A DNA stretch of 53,734 nt from Candidatus Odyssella sp. (GTDB lineage Bacteria; Pseudomonadota; Alphaproteobacteria; Paracaedibacterales; CAITNM01): the NCBI GenBank assembly GCA_020726185.1, contig DYTB01000007.1:1-53734 (forward strand), written 5' to 3'. Position numbers and translations under genes: made by a program. The notes under the pieces were generated by a model. The model did not search any database, was not told the DNA's origin, and saw nothing but the letters and a program-made list of their open reading frames with translations. This document shows positions 43,777 through 51,710 of the stretch, one piece after another (position 1 is the stretch's first letter; each line of letters begins with the position of its first letter).

Positions 43777-44866
43777 AGTTTGCCTCGTTGTGTTTTTTGG
43801 TTTGGATATCATATAAAGATGCCCAAACAGAAATGCATTGGTTCATATCTTCTTCCGTTGTGTTCCAGCCATAGCTAATGCGTAATGCACATTTTGATAA
43901 TTCATCACTCACGCACATGGCCTTTAACACATGGGATGCCTTTACTTTCCCTGATGAGCACGCAGCACCAGAACTAACCGATATGTTATTAAGGTCAAAG
44001 TGCATAAGCTGCACTTCGCTTTGAACGCCAGGCATGGCAACAGATGTTGTGTTAGAGACGCGTGTTGCTGAGTTTGCAAAAATTGTTGCTTCAGGACAAT
44101 ATTCAAGAATATTGTGTTCAAGTTTTTTTTGTAAGGGAAGTAGTGTTTTCCAATCAAACTGAGGGCCTGCTAAAGCTGCGCCCATACCGACAGCGCCTAT
44201 AATATTTTCAGTGCCGCTACGTAAACTGCGTTCTTGACCGCCACCTTCAATAAGAATTTTCAAATGAAGTGATCCATTGATGATAATGGCGCCAATTCCT
44301 TTGGGGCCACCAAATTTATGTGCGGAAATACTAAAGCTGGGTAGGCTATTCCAGTCAAAAGAAATCTTACCAACGGCTTGCGCGGCATCCACATGTAAAT
44401 GGGCATTGTGGCTTTTACAGATTTGTAATATTTCATCAATTGGCTGAATAACACCGGTTTCATTGTTAACCGCTAAAATGCAAACTAAGGCTGATGATGA
44501 ATTTTTCAAAAGTAGATCAAGTGCTTCAAGCCTAACAATTCCATTTCCATCTACTGAAATAATTGTTGCATCTTTCCGTATATTTAATACGCTGTCATGT
44601 TCAACAGCAGATACAAAAATATTCCCCCCAAAGCCTTTTAAAATCATATTATTTGCTTCAGTTGCGCCACTAGTAAACGTAACGTTACGTGCAGGAACTG
44701 CAAAATAATCAGCGACTTGAGTACGGGCATTTTCTAAAATTTTTCGCGCATTTCTGCCATGACCATGAACAGATGATGGATTGCCTAAGCAATCAAATGT
44801 TTCAACCATTGCATGTCGTGCATGAGATGTAATTGGGGTCGTTGCATTATAATCAAGGTATATCAT
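43769..44866 (-). CDS. Second cysteine desulfurase (NifS/IscS-like)
   Basis: This 365-residue paralogue of IscS has [15 protein letters not shown], the PLP site [15 protein letters not shown] and the mobile cysteine loop [17 protein letters not shown]. It sits between iscR and iscS in the same operon. The same arrangement is known in Rickettsia and related Alphaproteobacteria. It may supply sulfur to a different acceptor, but this cannot be told from sequence. Its ATG overlaps the iscR stop by 4 nt. Confidence 0.93.
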   Translation of the reverse strand: MIYLDYNATTPITSHARHAMVETFDCLGNPSSVHGHGRNARKILENARTQVADYFAVPARNVTFTSGATEANNMILKGFGGNIFVSAVEHDSVLNIRKDATIISVDGNGIVRLEALDLLLKNSSSALVCILAVNNETGVIQPIDEILQICKSHNAHLHVDAAQAVGKISFDWNSLPSFSISAHKFGGPKGIGAIIINGSLHLKILIEGGGQERSLRSGTENIIGAVGMGAALAGPQFDWKTLLPLQKKLEHNILEYCPEATIFANSATRVSNTTSVAMPGVQSEVQLMHFDLNNISVSSGAACSSGKVKASHVLKAMCVSDELSKCALRISYGWNTTEEDMNQCISVWASLYDIQTKKHNEANYG

Positions 44867-45330
44867 GCGGCGACCATATTATCTATTTTTGCACGGTTTA
44901 GCACAACAATAGGGTGATGATGATTGCCGCCAGCTACATCAGCCAAACTCACTTGAATAAGATAGTCATGCATAACATGCTCTAGCTCGTACCACAGATG
45001 ATGGGAATTACAACGCTTTCCGCTTGTATGACAGCCATTTGCTTCATGAGAATTACATCTGGTCACTTTAACCGGCGCATCAGTGCACAAAATAATATCA
45101 TATATTCGTATGCTGTTAGCTTCGCGAGCTAATTCATACCCACCATTTATGCCTCGTGCACTTTTAACAAGATTACCACGCCTTAGCTTGGAAAATAGTT
45201 GCTCTAGATATTGCAAAGGTAGACTTTGGCGCTCAGCTATTAAAGATAAAGGTACACAAGAACCATTATCTTGCTGAGCAAGATCAACCATGGCCATAAT
45301 GGCATATCTGGATTTTGTGCTTAATTTCAT
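44863..45330 (-). CDS. iscR: Fe-S cluster-sensing transcriptional regulator IscR
   Basis: IscR is an Rrf2-family repressor that binds a 2Fe-2S cluster and adjusts isc expression to demand. The 155-residue product starts MKLSTKSRYAIMAMVDLAQ and has the winged-helix region with RGINGGYELAREANSIRI. Cluster ligands are likely the cysteines in VTRCNSHEANGC and KRCNSHHLW. Their spacing (7 and 6 residues) is slightly longer than in E. coli. It heads the isc operon, and an IscR-type operator covers its promoter. Confidence 0.94.
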   Translation of the reverse strand: MKLSTKSRYAIMAMVDLAQQDNGSCVPLSLIAERQSLPLQYLEQLFSKLRRGNLVKSARGINGGYELAREANSIRIYDIILCTDAPVKVTRCNSHEANGCHTSGKRCNSHHLWYELEHVMHDYLIQVSLADVAGGNHHHPIVVLNRAKIDNMVAA

Positions 45331-45387
45331 AGCAATATTTCCGTTGGTATGTTACCTTGAGGCAAGATGTTTTGATATTGTGTGTCG

Positions 45388-45420
45388 AACTTAAGATACC
45401 TGATTAAAAAAGTCAACTTT
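45388..45420 (-). promoter_or_regulatory. isc operon promoter with IscR type 1 operator
   Basis: The 25-bp site at 45420-45396 matches 22 of 25 positions of the E. coli type 1 IscR consensus, as I recall it, including TTGACT and TCAGGTAT. The -35 element TTGACT (45416-45411) lies inside it. A -10 element TAAGTT (45393-45388) follows after 17 bp. Bound IscR would block RNA polymerase, which indicates negative autoregulation of the whole isc operon. Confidence 0.75.
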
Positions 45421-45493
45421 TAAAAGGCTTTATTTCTAGGGATATTTTGTTTTATTGACGTTTTGTAAAATATAGAAAGGAATTTATTTTAAG

Positions 45494-46156
45494 ATGCCTG
45501 AAGTAATTTTTACTGGTCCTGCGGGACGTGTTGAAGGTCGATATACTGCCGGTCCATTGGCTTCATCCCCTGTTGCGCTGATACTACATCCTCATCCAAA
45601 GCATGGTGGGACTATGAATAATCGAGTTGTTTATTCTTTGTGTCAAACATTCGCTAAAAAAGGATTTTCAACTCTTCGTTTTAATTTTCGTGGGGTGGGG
45701 CGCTCAGAAGGTGCATATGATAATGGAGAAGGCGAATTAGCTGACGCAGCAGCAGCTATGGATTGGTTGCAATCAACTCATCCACAAGTAAATAGTTTTT
45801 GGGTTGCTGGCTTTTCTTTTGGTGCTTGGATCGCTATGCAGTTATTAATGCGTCGCCCTGAGCTTGATGGCTTTATTGCCCTTAGTCCACCAACAAACAT
45901 GTACGACTTTAACTTTTTGGCACCATGCCCTGTTTCTGGTCAGATTATTCACGGTGAGCAAGATGCCGTAGTGCCATACCAGTATACTGATGCCTTGGTA
46001 CAAAAATTACGTAGCCAAAAAGGCATTGCTATTGATTACCAAGTATTAAAAAATACAGATCATTTTTATAGCGAAAGCTTGGAAGAAATGATTGGTCATG
46101 TAGATAATTACATAGAATTACGAATTACGAACGTTTTGAAAAAACGTACTGCATAA
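45494..46156 (+). CDS. Alpha/beta hydrolase (COG2945-like)
   Basis: This 220-residue hydrolase has LILHPHPKHGGTMNNRVVY, FNFRGVGRSEGAYD, the nucleophile elbow VAGFSFGAWIAM, an acid in HGEQDAVVPY and a histidine in NTDHFYS. The family is widespread in Alphaproteobacteria and its natural substrate is not settled. There is no signal peptide. It is the first gene on the plus strand after the isc operon and has AAAGGAA in front of its ATG. Confidence 0.9.
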   Translation: MPEVIFTGPAGRVEGRYTAGPLASSPVALILHPHPKHGGTMNNRVVYSLCQTFAKKGFSTLRFNFRGVGRSEGAYDNGEGELADAAAAMDWLQSTHPQVNSFWVAGFSFGAWIAMQLLMRRPELDGFIALSPPTNMYDFNFLAPCPVSGQIIHGEQDAVVPYQYTDALVQKLRSQKGIAIDYQVLKNTDHFYSESLEEMIGHVDNYIELRITNVLKKRTA

Positions 46157-46258
46157 TGCAGCATAATATGGATGGACCGCTACTCTAGTTTCTTATTGTC
46201 TATAAGCTATAGGAACACTAGACGGAAGTAGTTTCATAAATTTTATGCGTTAATTGCT

Positions 46259-46286
46259 TTGAGTTTTTGTGGATTTTCCCTACAAT
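46259..46286 (+). promoter_or_regulatory. Predicted promoter of the acidic repeat protein gene
   Basis: TTGAGT (46259-46264) and TACAAT (46281-46286) are 16 bp apart. The start codon lies about 25 nt past the -10 element, leaving a short leader. Confidence 0.45.
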
Positions 46287-46311
46287 TTAAGAAAAATACA
46301 ATTAAATTGTT

Positions 46312-48057
46312 TTGGCAGACTCTAAATCAAACCTTATAGAATTTATGCAAGCCTTTGATCGCTTGATTCCTATGGATTCTGGCGTCAGTGTATCGGGTAC
46401 GGCACCGCCCAACCAAATGCCTGCTTGGGTGGTGAAAATTCTTGATTATACAGAATCAGCCATTCATGGATTCGAAGATCACTGTACACTTCGTGGATTT
46501 TATGCGCGCACTTCTCGTGGCACAAATATGGCTGCAAATGCTAATGTTTTGTCGTCTAACACCTTGCGTCATAGCCACGTTATTTTATATATTCCAAGGG
46601 GCAATCTGCAAACCAAGTTGGAAAGTCATATCTATAAATCGTCTCCAATTAATAAAATAACGATTGTTAATATTGCAGAAATGGACGGTGTAATTGGTAA
46701 GCTTCAAGAAATTGAATATGAACAATGCTATGTGCAGCAACTAGAGCCAATGTTGGATTGGCTTTTGGTTGAGCTAAAAATCACCAAGTACAACAACACA
46801 CTTTATAAATATGGAACAGATGGTCGTTTAGAAGGTAAGGATATGGCTACCATGGATTATACCCTTAATCCAAAAATTGATGTGCATATTTATAGCAATC
46901 GCCCCTCTGAAGATGAAGAAGATCAATCTGATCAGGTGGAAGAAGAGGATGAATCACAGGCGGACGATGAGCAAGAAAAGCAACAAGATGATGCTGAAGA
47001 GGAACCTAATTCTGATTTCAATCCTGATACTGATAACCAAGATGATGCAACTGAAAATGATGATGCTGTGCAAGGTGTTGAATCAAATTCTCTTGCCAAT
47101 GCAGAGGATAGTCCTGCTGTTGAGGCAGTTAAATCTCTTGCGGGTGATGATAAGCAAGCGGTAACTGATGCTGTAGCTGCTGATAATGATGCATCGAGTG
47201 CTGATTCAAACGGTGACAATGATGATTCATCAGGTAGTGATTCTGGTGATGCTTTGGGCTCAAATAATGCTGCCGATGGCAGTTCTTTAGGAGAACCAGC
47301 AATAGGTGCGACTTCTGCATTGGCTTCTGGTGATATGACGGGAGCAGCAACAGCTGCAGCAACCCAGGCAATGAAAGAAGCTGGGATGAGTGACGAGCAG
47401 ATAGCAGTGGCGCAAGCAGCGACTTCTGCATTGGCTTCTGGTGATGTGACGGGAGCAGCAACAGCTGCGGCAACTCAGGCAATGAAAGAAGCTGGGATGA
47501 GTGAAAAGCAGATAGCAGCGGCGCAAGCAGCTGAGAGAGCGCTAGGATTAAGTCATGGACGAGCAGCTTCAGATGCAGCAAGTAGTGATGGGTCAAGTTC
47601 AAGCTCTGCCTCAGGTGGTGGAGATTCTGATAGTGCAGTCGGTGGTGATGATTCAAGCTCAGCTGCAGCCTCAGGTGGAAATGATGAAAGTACAGCTGCC
47701 GCTTCAGGTGGAAGTGATTCTGGTGGTGCAGCCGGTGGAAATGATGAAAGTACAGCTGCCGCTTCAGGTGGAAGTGATTCTGGTGGTGCAGCCGGTGGAA
47801 ATGATGAAAGTACAGCTGCAGCCTCAGGTGGAAATGATAAAAGTACAGCTGCCGCTTCAGGTGGAAGTGATTCTGGTGGTGCAGCCGGAGGTGATTCAAG
47901 TTCAGCCGCTGCTTCAGGTAATGGAAATCCAGCCAGTGATAATGCTGCAGACGATACTTCGACTGATTCATCTAAATCTGGAAAATCTAAGAAAAAAAAG
48001 AAAAGTTTGTTAGATGATATTGTTAAAAAAACAGATGAATCGCAAAAAAGAAGTTAG
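46312..48057 (+). CDS. Acidic repeat-rich protein of unknown function with a folded N-terminal domain
   Basis: The first 200 or so residues look folded: mixed hydrophobic pattern with HVILYIPRGNLQTKLES, KLQEIEYEQCYVQQLEP and YKYGTDGRLEGKDM. The strand pattern recalls the Hcp/tail-tube fold, but this is a weak impression from memory. An acidic linker rich in Asp, Glu and Gln follows. Next come two copies of a 37-residue Ala-rich helical unit and then a Gly-Ser-Ala-Asn tract of 20-residue units. The end is basic (KSGKSKKKKKSLLDDIVKK). There is no signal peptide or membrane segment. The start is uncertain: TTG at 46312 or ATG at 46345. The near-identical repeats suggest recent expansion. A structural or secreted role is possible but not shown. 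Confidence 0.7.
   Translation: MADSKSNLIEFMQAFDRLIPMDSGVSVSGTAPPNQMPAWVVKILDYTESAIHGFEDHCTLRGFYARTSRGTNMAANANVLSSNTLRHSHVILYIPRGNLQTKLESHIYKSSPINKITIVNIAEMDGVIGKLQEIEYEQCYVQQLEPMLDWLLVELKITKYNNTLYKYGTDGRLEGKDMATMDYTLNPKIDVHIYSNRPSEDEEDQSDQVEEEDESQADDEQEKQQDDAEEEPNSDFNPDTDNQDDATENDDAVQGVESNSLANAEDSPAVEAVKSLAGDDKQAVTDAVAADNDASSADSNGDNDDSSGSDSGDALGSNNAADGSSLGEPAIGATSALASGDMTGAATAAATQAMKEAGMSDEQIAVAQAATSALASGDVTGAATAAATQAMKEAGMSEKQIAAAQAAERALGLSHGRAASDAASSDGSSSSSASGGGDSDSAVGGDDSSSAAASGGNDESTAAASGGSDSGGAAGGNDESTAAASGGSDSGGAAGGNDESTAAASGGNDKSTAAASGGSDSGGAAGGDSSSAAASGNGNPASDNAADDTSTDSSKSGKSKKKKKSLLDDIVKKTDESQKRS
47308..47529 (+). repeat. Two tandem 111-bp coding repeats (37 residues each)
   Basis: The unit begins ATSALASGDMTGAATAAATQ at 47308 and repeats at 47419 with few changes (ATSALASGDVTGAATAAATQ). 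Each encodes two likely helices with AMKEAGMS between them. The exact period of 111 bp keeps the frame. Confidence 0.9.
47674..47890 (+). repeat. Gly/Ser/Ala-rich 60-bp tandem repeats
   Basis: A 60-bp unit encoding GGNDESTAAASGGSDSGGAA is repeated about three times, one copy partial. DNA identity between units is nearly perfect, so the array is young and probably varies in copy number between strains. It is part of the reading frame, not a CRISPR array. Confidence 0.9.
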
Positions 48058-48160
48058 TTAGCTTTTGAAATTTAGTTGTGCTTTTAAAAAATATTTCAAT
48101 TGCAATTTTAAACTTAGATTTCCTTGTGCTATGGTAGCGATTATTTGAATTTTATTTGTT

Positions 48161-50470
48161 ATGCGTATATTTCCTCAAAGTTTTGTCCAAGGATTATTTT
48201 TAAGCCTGAAAGATTTGTATACTGTTGTGATGACAGTTGCTTCATTATTGTCATTCTTAGCAATAAAAAGTTATTCAATTTTTGACAACTCAGTTAATGC
48301 TTCGACACCGCAGTTAACTAAAAACTGGTTGGGCTGGAGTGGAGCATTTTTTGCAGATATATGTTGTCAGTTTTTTGGAGTTTTTTCTTATGCAATTCCA
48401 TTTGTTCTTGCTTTAGCTGCGCTTCGCGCTGTTATGAGTTATTTTAAGCGTCCTCTTTCAAACTCATTTGTTCTGCTTATTTTTGGGATTTTGCAGTTAC
48501 TTATTACTTTTACTTATTATCAGGGTTTTCTGATGAAAATCGGAAAGCCTTTGGGAGGTGCTTTTGGATTGATTATGCTTAAAAGCTTAGAAAAATTTCT
48601 TGATATGTACCAACTAAAGGAATGGCTTGAAGAGCTAGTGTTTGTAGTTGGATTATCTGGCTTTTTTTGCATTATATTTGGATTGGGCATTACAGAAGAC
48701 CACGTCAAAAGTGTACGTGACTGCTTGAAAGGCATTGGAAAAGGAATTAAGGGACTTTTTGATGCACCAAATGAATATATATTTCAGCGTTCCATATCTT
48801 TGAAAGCAAACAAAGAAGCTGAGTTGGAGCCAGAATTGGACATTGGTTTTTTTAATACCTCTAGTGACGAATTTTTACAAGATGCGGATGGAAATATTGA
48901 AAATATTGTACAAAAACAAAGCGATATAACTATAGAAAAACCGAGAGAGCTTACGAAAAAATTCCATAAAATAGCATCTAATCGAGAAGATGGTTATGTT
49001 TATCCGCCTGTTGAATTGCTTGACGATACACAGCAAAAAAAGTTGGTTGTTGATTCTCAGGAACTGCAGCAACAAGCTAAATTACTTATGGAAGTTTTGC
49101 AGGAATTTGGCATTAATGGAGAAATAACAAGTATTCGTTCAGGGCCCGTTGTTACGATGTATGAACTAAAACCTGCGGCAGGCATAAAAACTGCCCGTGT
49201 TATTGGTTTGGCTGATGATATAGCAAGGTCAATGAGTGCTATCTCTGCTCGTATTGCTACTGTTCCTGGGCAAAATGTTATTGGTATAGAATTGCCTAAT
49301 CATAAGCGACAGACCGTCTATATGCGTGATTTGCTGCTTCAAAATGAATTTAAAAACACAACTGCAATTTTACCATTAGTATTAGGGCAAGATATTGTTG
49401 GCGTACCTATTATTGCTGACTTGGCTAAAATGCCTCATCTTTTAGTGGCTGGAACAACAGGTTCAGGTAAGTCTGTTTCCGTTAACGCTATGATTTTGTC
49501 TATTTTGTTTAGGTTGTCACCTGATGAATGTCGCTTCATTATGATTGACCCTAAAATGTTAGAGCTCTCTGTTTATAATGACATTCCTCATTTGTTAACT
49601 CCTGTTGTCACAGAGCCTAAAAAGGCAATTGTTGCTTTAAAATGGGCGGTTAAAGAAATGGAAACGCGTTATCGTAACATGGCACGGCTTGGGGTGCGTA
49701 ACATTGAGGGGTACAATACGCGGCTGAAAGAAGCAAAAGCAAAAGGGGAAATTATTGCAAGGCGGGTTCAAACCGGTTTTGATCCCGATACAGGCCAAGC
49801 AATTTTTGAAAATCAGGTTCTTGATCTTAAACCGCTTCCTTACATTATAGTGGTTATTGATGAAATGGCTGATTTAATGATTGTTGCAGGTAAGGAAGTT
49901 GAATCAGCTGTTCAGCGATTGGCGCAAATGGCACGTGCAGCAGGGCTTCATTTAATTATGGCAACGCAGCGCCCATCTGTTGATGTAATTACTGGCACTA
50001 TAAAAGCCAACTTCCCAACCCGAATTAGTTTCCAGGTTACTTCTAAAATTGATAGTCGGACAATTTTGGGTGAGCAAGGAGCAGAACAGCTTCTGGGGCA
50101 AGGTGATATGCTGTATATGAGTGGTGCAGGACGTGTTATCCGTGTTCATGGACCATTCATGAAAGACACCGAGGTTGAATCGGTGGTTGCCTTTTTGAAA
50201 GAACAGGGTGAGCCAACCTATGTTGATGATGTTACCACTGACACCGAAGATATGTTTTCTATGTCTAGTGAGGTAGCGGATGCGGGTGATTCTATGTTTT
50301 CCCAAGCGGTAGAATTGATTAAGCGGGAAAATAAAATTTCAACAAGTTTTATTCAGCGTCATTTTCAAATAGGCTATAACAAAGCAGCACGTATCGTTGA
50401 GCAGATGGAAAAACAAGGGATTGTAAGTGCGGCAAATCACCAAGGTAAGCGAGAAATACTTGTATCTTAG
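48161..50470 (+). CDS. ftsK: DNA translocase FtsK
   Basis: FtsK pumps DNA at the septum so that chromosome dimers are resolved and termini segregate. The 769-residue protein has about four membrane segments in the first 190 residues and then a short linker. The motor follows with Walker A VAGTTGSGKSVSVNAMIL and Walker B YIIVVIDEMADLMIV. A C-terminal winged-helix gamma domain (FIQRHFQIGYNKAARIVEQM) reads polarity sequences. It is full length. Confidence 0.96.
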   Translation: MRIFPQSFVQGLFLSLKDLYTVVMTVASLLSFLAIKSYSIFDNSVNASTPQLTKNWLGWSGAFFADICCQFFGVFSYAIPFVLALAALRAVMSYFKRPLSNSFVLLIFGILQLLITFTYYQGFLMKIGKPLGGAFGLIMLKSLEKFLDMYQLKEWLEELVFVVGLSGFFCIIFGLGITEDHVKSVRDCLKGIGKGIKGLFDAPNEYIFQRSISLKANKEAELEPELDIGFFNTSSDEFLQDADGNIENIVQKQSDITIEKPRELTKKFHKIASNREDGYVYPPVELLDDTQQKKLVVDSQELQQQAKLLMEVLQEFGINGEITSIRSGPVVTMYELKPAAGIKTARVIGLADDIARSMSAISARIATVPGQNVIGIELPNHKRQTVYMRDLLLQNEFKNTTAILPLVLGQDIVGVPIIADLAKMPHLLVAGTTGSGKSVSVNAMILSILFRLSPDECRFIMIDPKMLELSVYNDIPHLLTPVVTEPKKAIVALKWAVKEMETRYRNMARLGVRNIEGYNTRLKEAKAKGEIIARRVQTGFDPDTGQAIFENQVLDLKPLPYIIVVIDEMADLMIVAGKEVESAVQRLAQMARAAGLHLIMATQRPSVDVITGTIKANFPTRISFQVTSKIDSRTILGEQGAEQLLGQGDMLYMSGAGRVIRVHGPFMKDTEVESVVAFLKEQGEPTYVDDVTTDTEDMFSMSSEVADAGDSMFSQAVELIKRENKISTSFIQRHFQIGYNKAARIVEQMEKQGIVSAANHQGKREILVS

Positions 50471-50552
50471 GTGTATTTTGGATATACTGCGCTGAAGCCT
50501 TACTGGTTTCTGGTAATATATTTAACATAGAGATGATGGTTATATTAGGTTC

Positions 50553-51158
50553 ATGAGAGACTATTTCAGCCAAGCTAATCGCTCACAAATAACTGTGAGC
50601 TTCATGCCCCCAAAAACGATTGTTTTGGTTGGGTTAATGGGTAGTGGAAAAACAAGCATAGGAAAGCGTCTTGCGAACAGACTTGAGCTTTCTTTTTTTG
50701 ATTCAGACATTGAAGTTGAACAAGCTGCTGGTTACCCTATCAAAGAAATTTATGAAATTTTTGGCGAGCAGTCTTTTCTTGATGGAGAGCAGCGAGTTAT
50801 TAAGCGTTTGCTTGATCAACCAACCCACGTATTAGCGACGGGTGGTGGTTCATTTGCTTACGAACAAACAAGAAAAATTGTTAAAGAAAAAGCTATTTCT
50901 GTTTGGTTGAAAGCAGACGTTGAAACATTAGTTGCCAGGGTTTCAAGGCGTACAGACCGCCCTATGTTTACTGATTCAAATCACCGAGAAGTTTTAGACA
51001 AATTAATTGCGGAACGCTACCCTGTATTTGAAGAGGCTGATGTTCATGTGCAAACACTGGATGAGCCTACAAATGCTACGGTTGATCGTGTTATTCAGGC
51101 TATGAGCGATTTTATTCGGGCGAAGTATCCGAACTATTACGTTTTGAAATCTGTATAA
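50553..51158 (+). CDS. aroK: Shikimate kinase
   Basis: AroK phosphorylates shikimate in the aromatic amino acid pathway. It has the P-loop VLVGLMGSGKTSIGKRLA, the substrate-binding DSDIEVEQAAG and ATGGGSFAYEQTRK, and the lid RRTDRPMF. The ATG at 50553 gives 201 residues. An ATG at 50604 gives MPPKTIVLVGLMGSGKTS and a more usual N-terminus. A 7-bp hairpin lies just before the second ATG. The usual neighbour aroB is missing here. Confidence 0.93.
   Translation: MRDYFSQANRSQITVSFMPPKTIVLVGLMGSGKTSIGKRLANRLELSFFDSDIEVEQAAGYPIKEIYEIFGEQSFLDGEQRVIKRLLDQPTHVLATGGGSFAYEQTRKIVKEKAISVWLKADVETLVARVSRRTDRPMFTDSNHREVLDKLIAERYPVFEEADVHVQTLDEPTNATVDRVIQAMSDFIRAKYPNYYVLKSV
50581..50600 (+). promoter_or_regulatory. 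Hairpin just before the second possible aroK start
   Basis: GCTCACA (50581-50587) pairs with TGTGAGC (50594-50600) over a 6-nt loop, ending 3 nt before the ATG at 50604. If that ATG is used, the stem would sit in the ribosome-binding region and could lower translation. Confidence 0.3.
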
Positions 51159-51187
51159 CTACAACCTTTTAATTTAGGAGTAGGACC

Positions 51188-51709
51188 GTGTTTTTTAAAA
51201 AGGTATCCTGCGTTGTTGTTATGATAGCTGCTGTATATGCAAGTGCTGTATCAAAACCTAAGCAATACATTCATGAAAATATCGAGCATTTGAATAAACT
51301 TGTGCAAAAGAAAAAATCTGCAAAGGTGATTTTTTCATTGGCTACTTTGTTTGATGAATACGTCGATGACACAAAAAAATTGCTAATAGTTTTGGACCAG
51401 CAAATTGCAAACGATCAGCAAGCTGCTAAAAAAGACGACATTGTAAAGCAGATTGCTCACTACATGGCAGTTCTTCAGAAACTTTTAGCTATAATGAATA
51501 GTAATCAGCCAGAGCCACTTGAAATTTATTGTCATCAGCAACGAAGCGATGAGTTGTGGGGTACCTTATGCGGTGATCGACCAGCTAAGCGTGTAGGTAG
51601 GCCTGATGCACTGCTTAAAAAATCAGAGGAACAAAAGGTGCCAGAGCACATAAAAATTCGTTATATAGACGTTGATGATGAAAATCTTGAAACCGTGATA
51701 GGTCACTAA
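51188..51709 (+). CDS. Hypothetical exported protein
   Basis: A GTG start at 51188 follows AGGAG by about 9 nt. The first 18 or so residues form a signal peptide (VSCVVVMIAAVYASA). The mature 155 residues are mainly helical and charged, with KLVQKKKSAKVIFSLATLFD and QIAHYMAVLQKLLAIM as likely amphipathic helices. Two cysteines (in YCHQQ and LCGDR) could form a disulfide. I do not recognise a family. It is followed after one base by the CNNM/CorC-type gene, so the two are likely co-expressed. Confidence 0.7.
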   Translation: MFFKKVSCVVVMIAAVYASAVSKPKQYIHENIEHLNKLVQKKKSAKVIFSLATLFDEYVDDTKKLLIVLDQQIANDQQAAKKDDIVKQIAHYMAVLQKLLAIMNSNQPEPLEIYCHQQRSDELWGTLCGDRPAKRVGRPDALLKKSEEQKVPEHIKIRYIDVDDENLETVIGH

Positions 51710-51710
51710 A

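Noticed and set aside
47308-47890. Repeats that could suggest a CRISPR array
   Set aside because: Units are in frame, vary in type, have no unique spacers and encode protein; no cas genes are present.
47129-47971. Long minus-strand frame of 280 codons rich in His and Leu
   Set aside because: It is the antisense of the repeat tract in the acidic protein gene; its odd composition follows from the repeats, and it has no ribosome binding site.
46312-48057. R-body (Reb) protein as known from Caedibacter
   Set aside because: Reb proteins are about 100-120 residues with a different pattern; only the Ala-rich helices are superficially similar.
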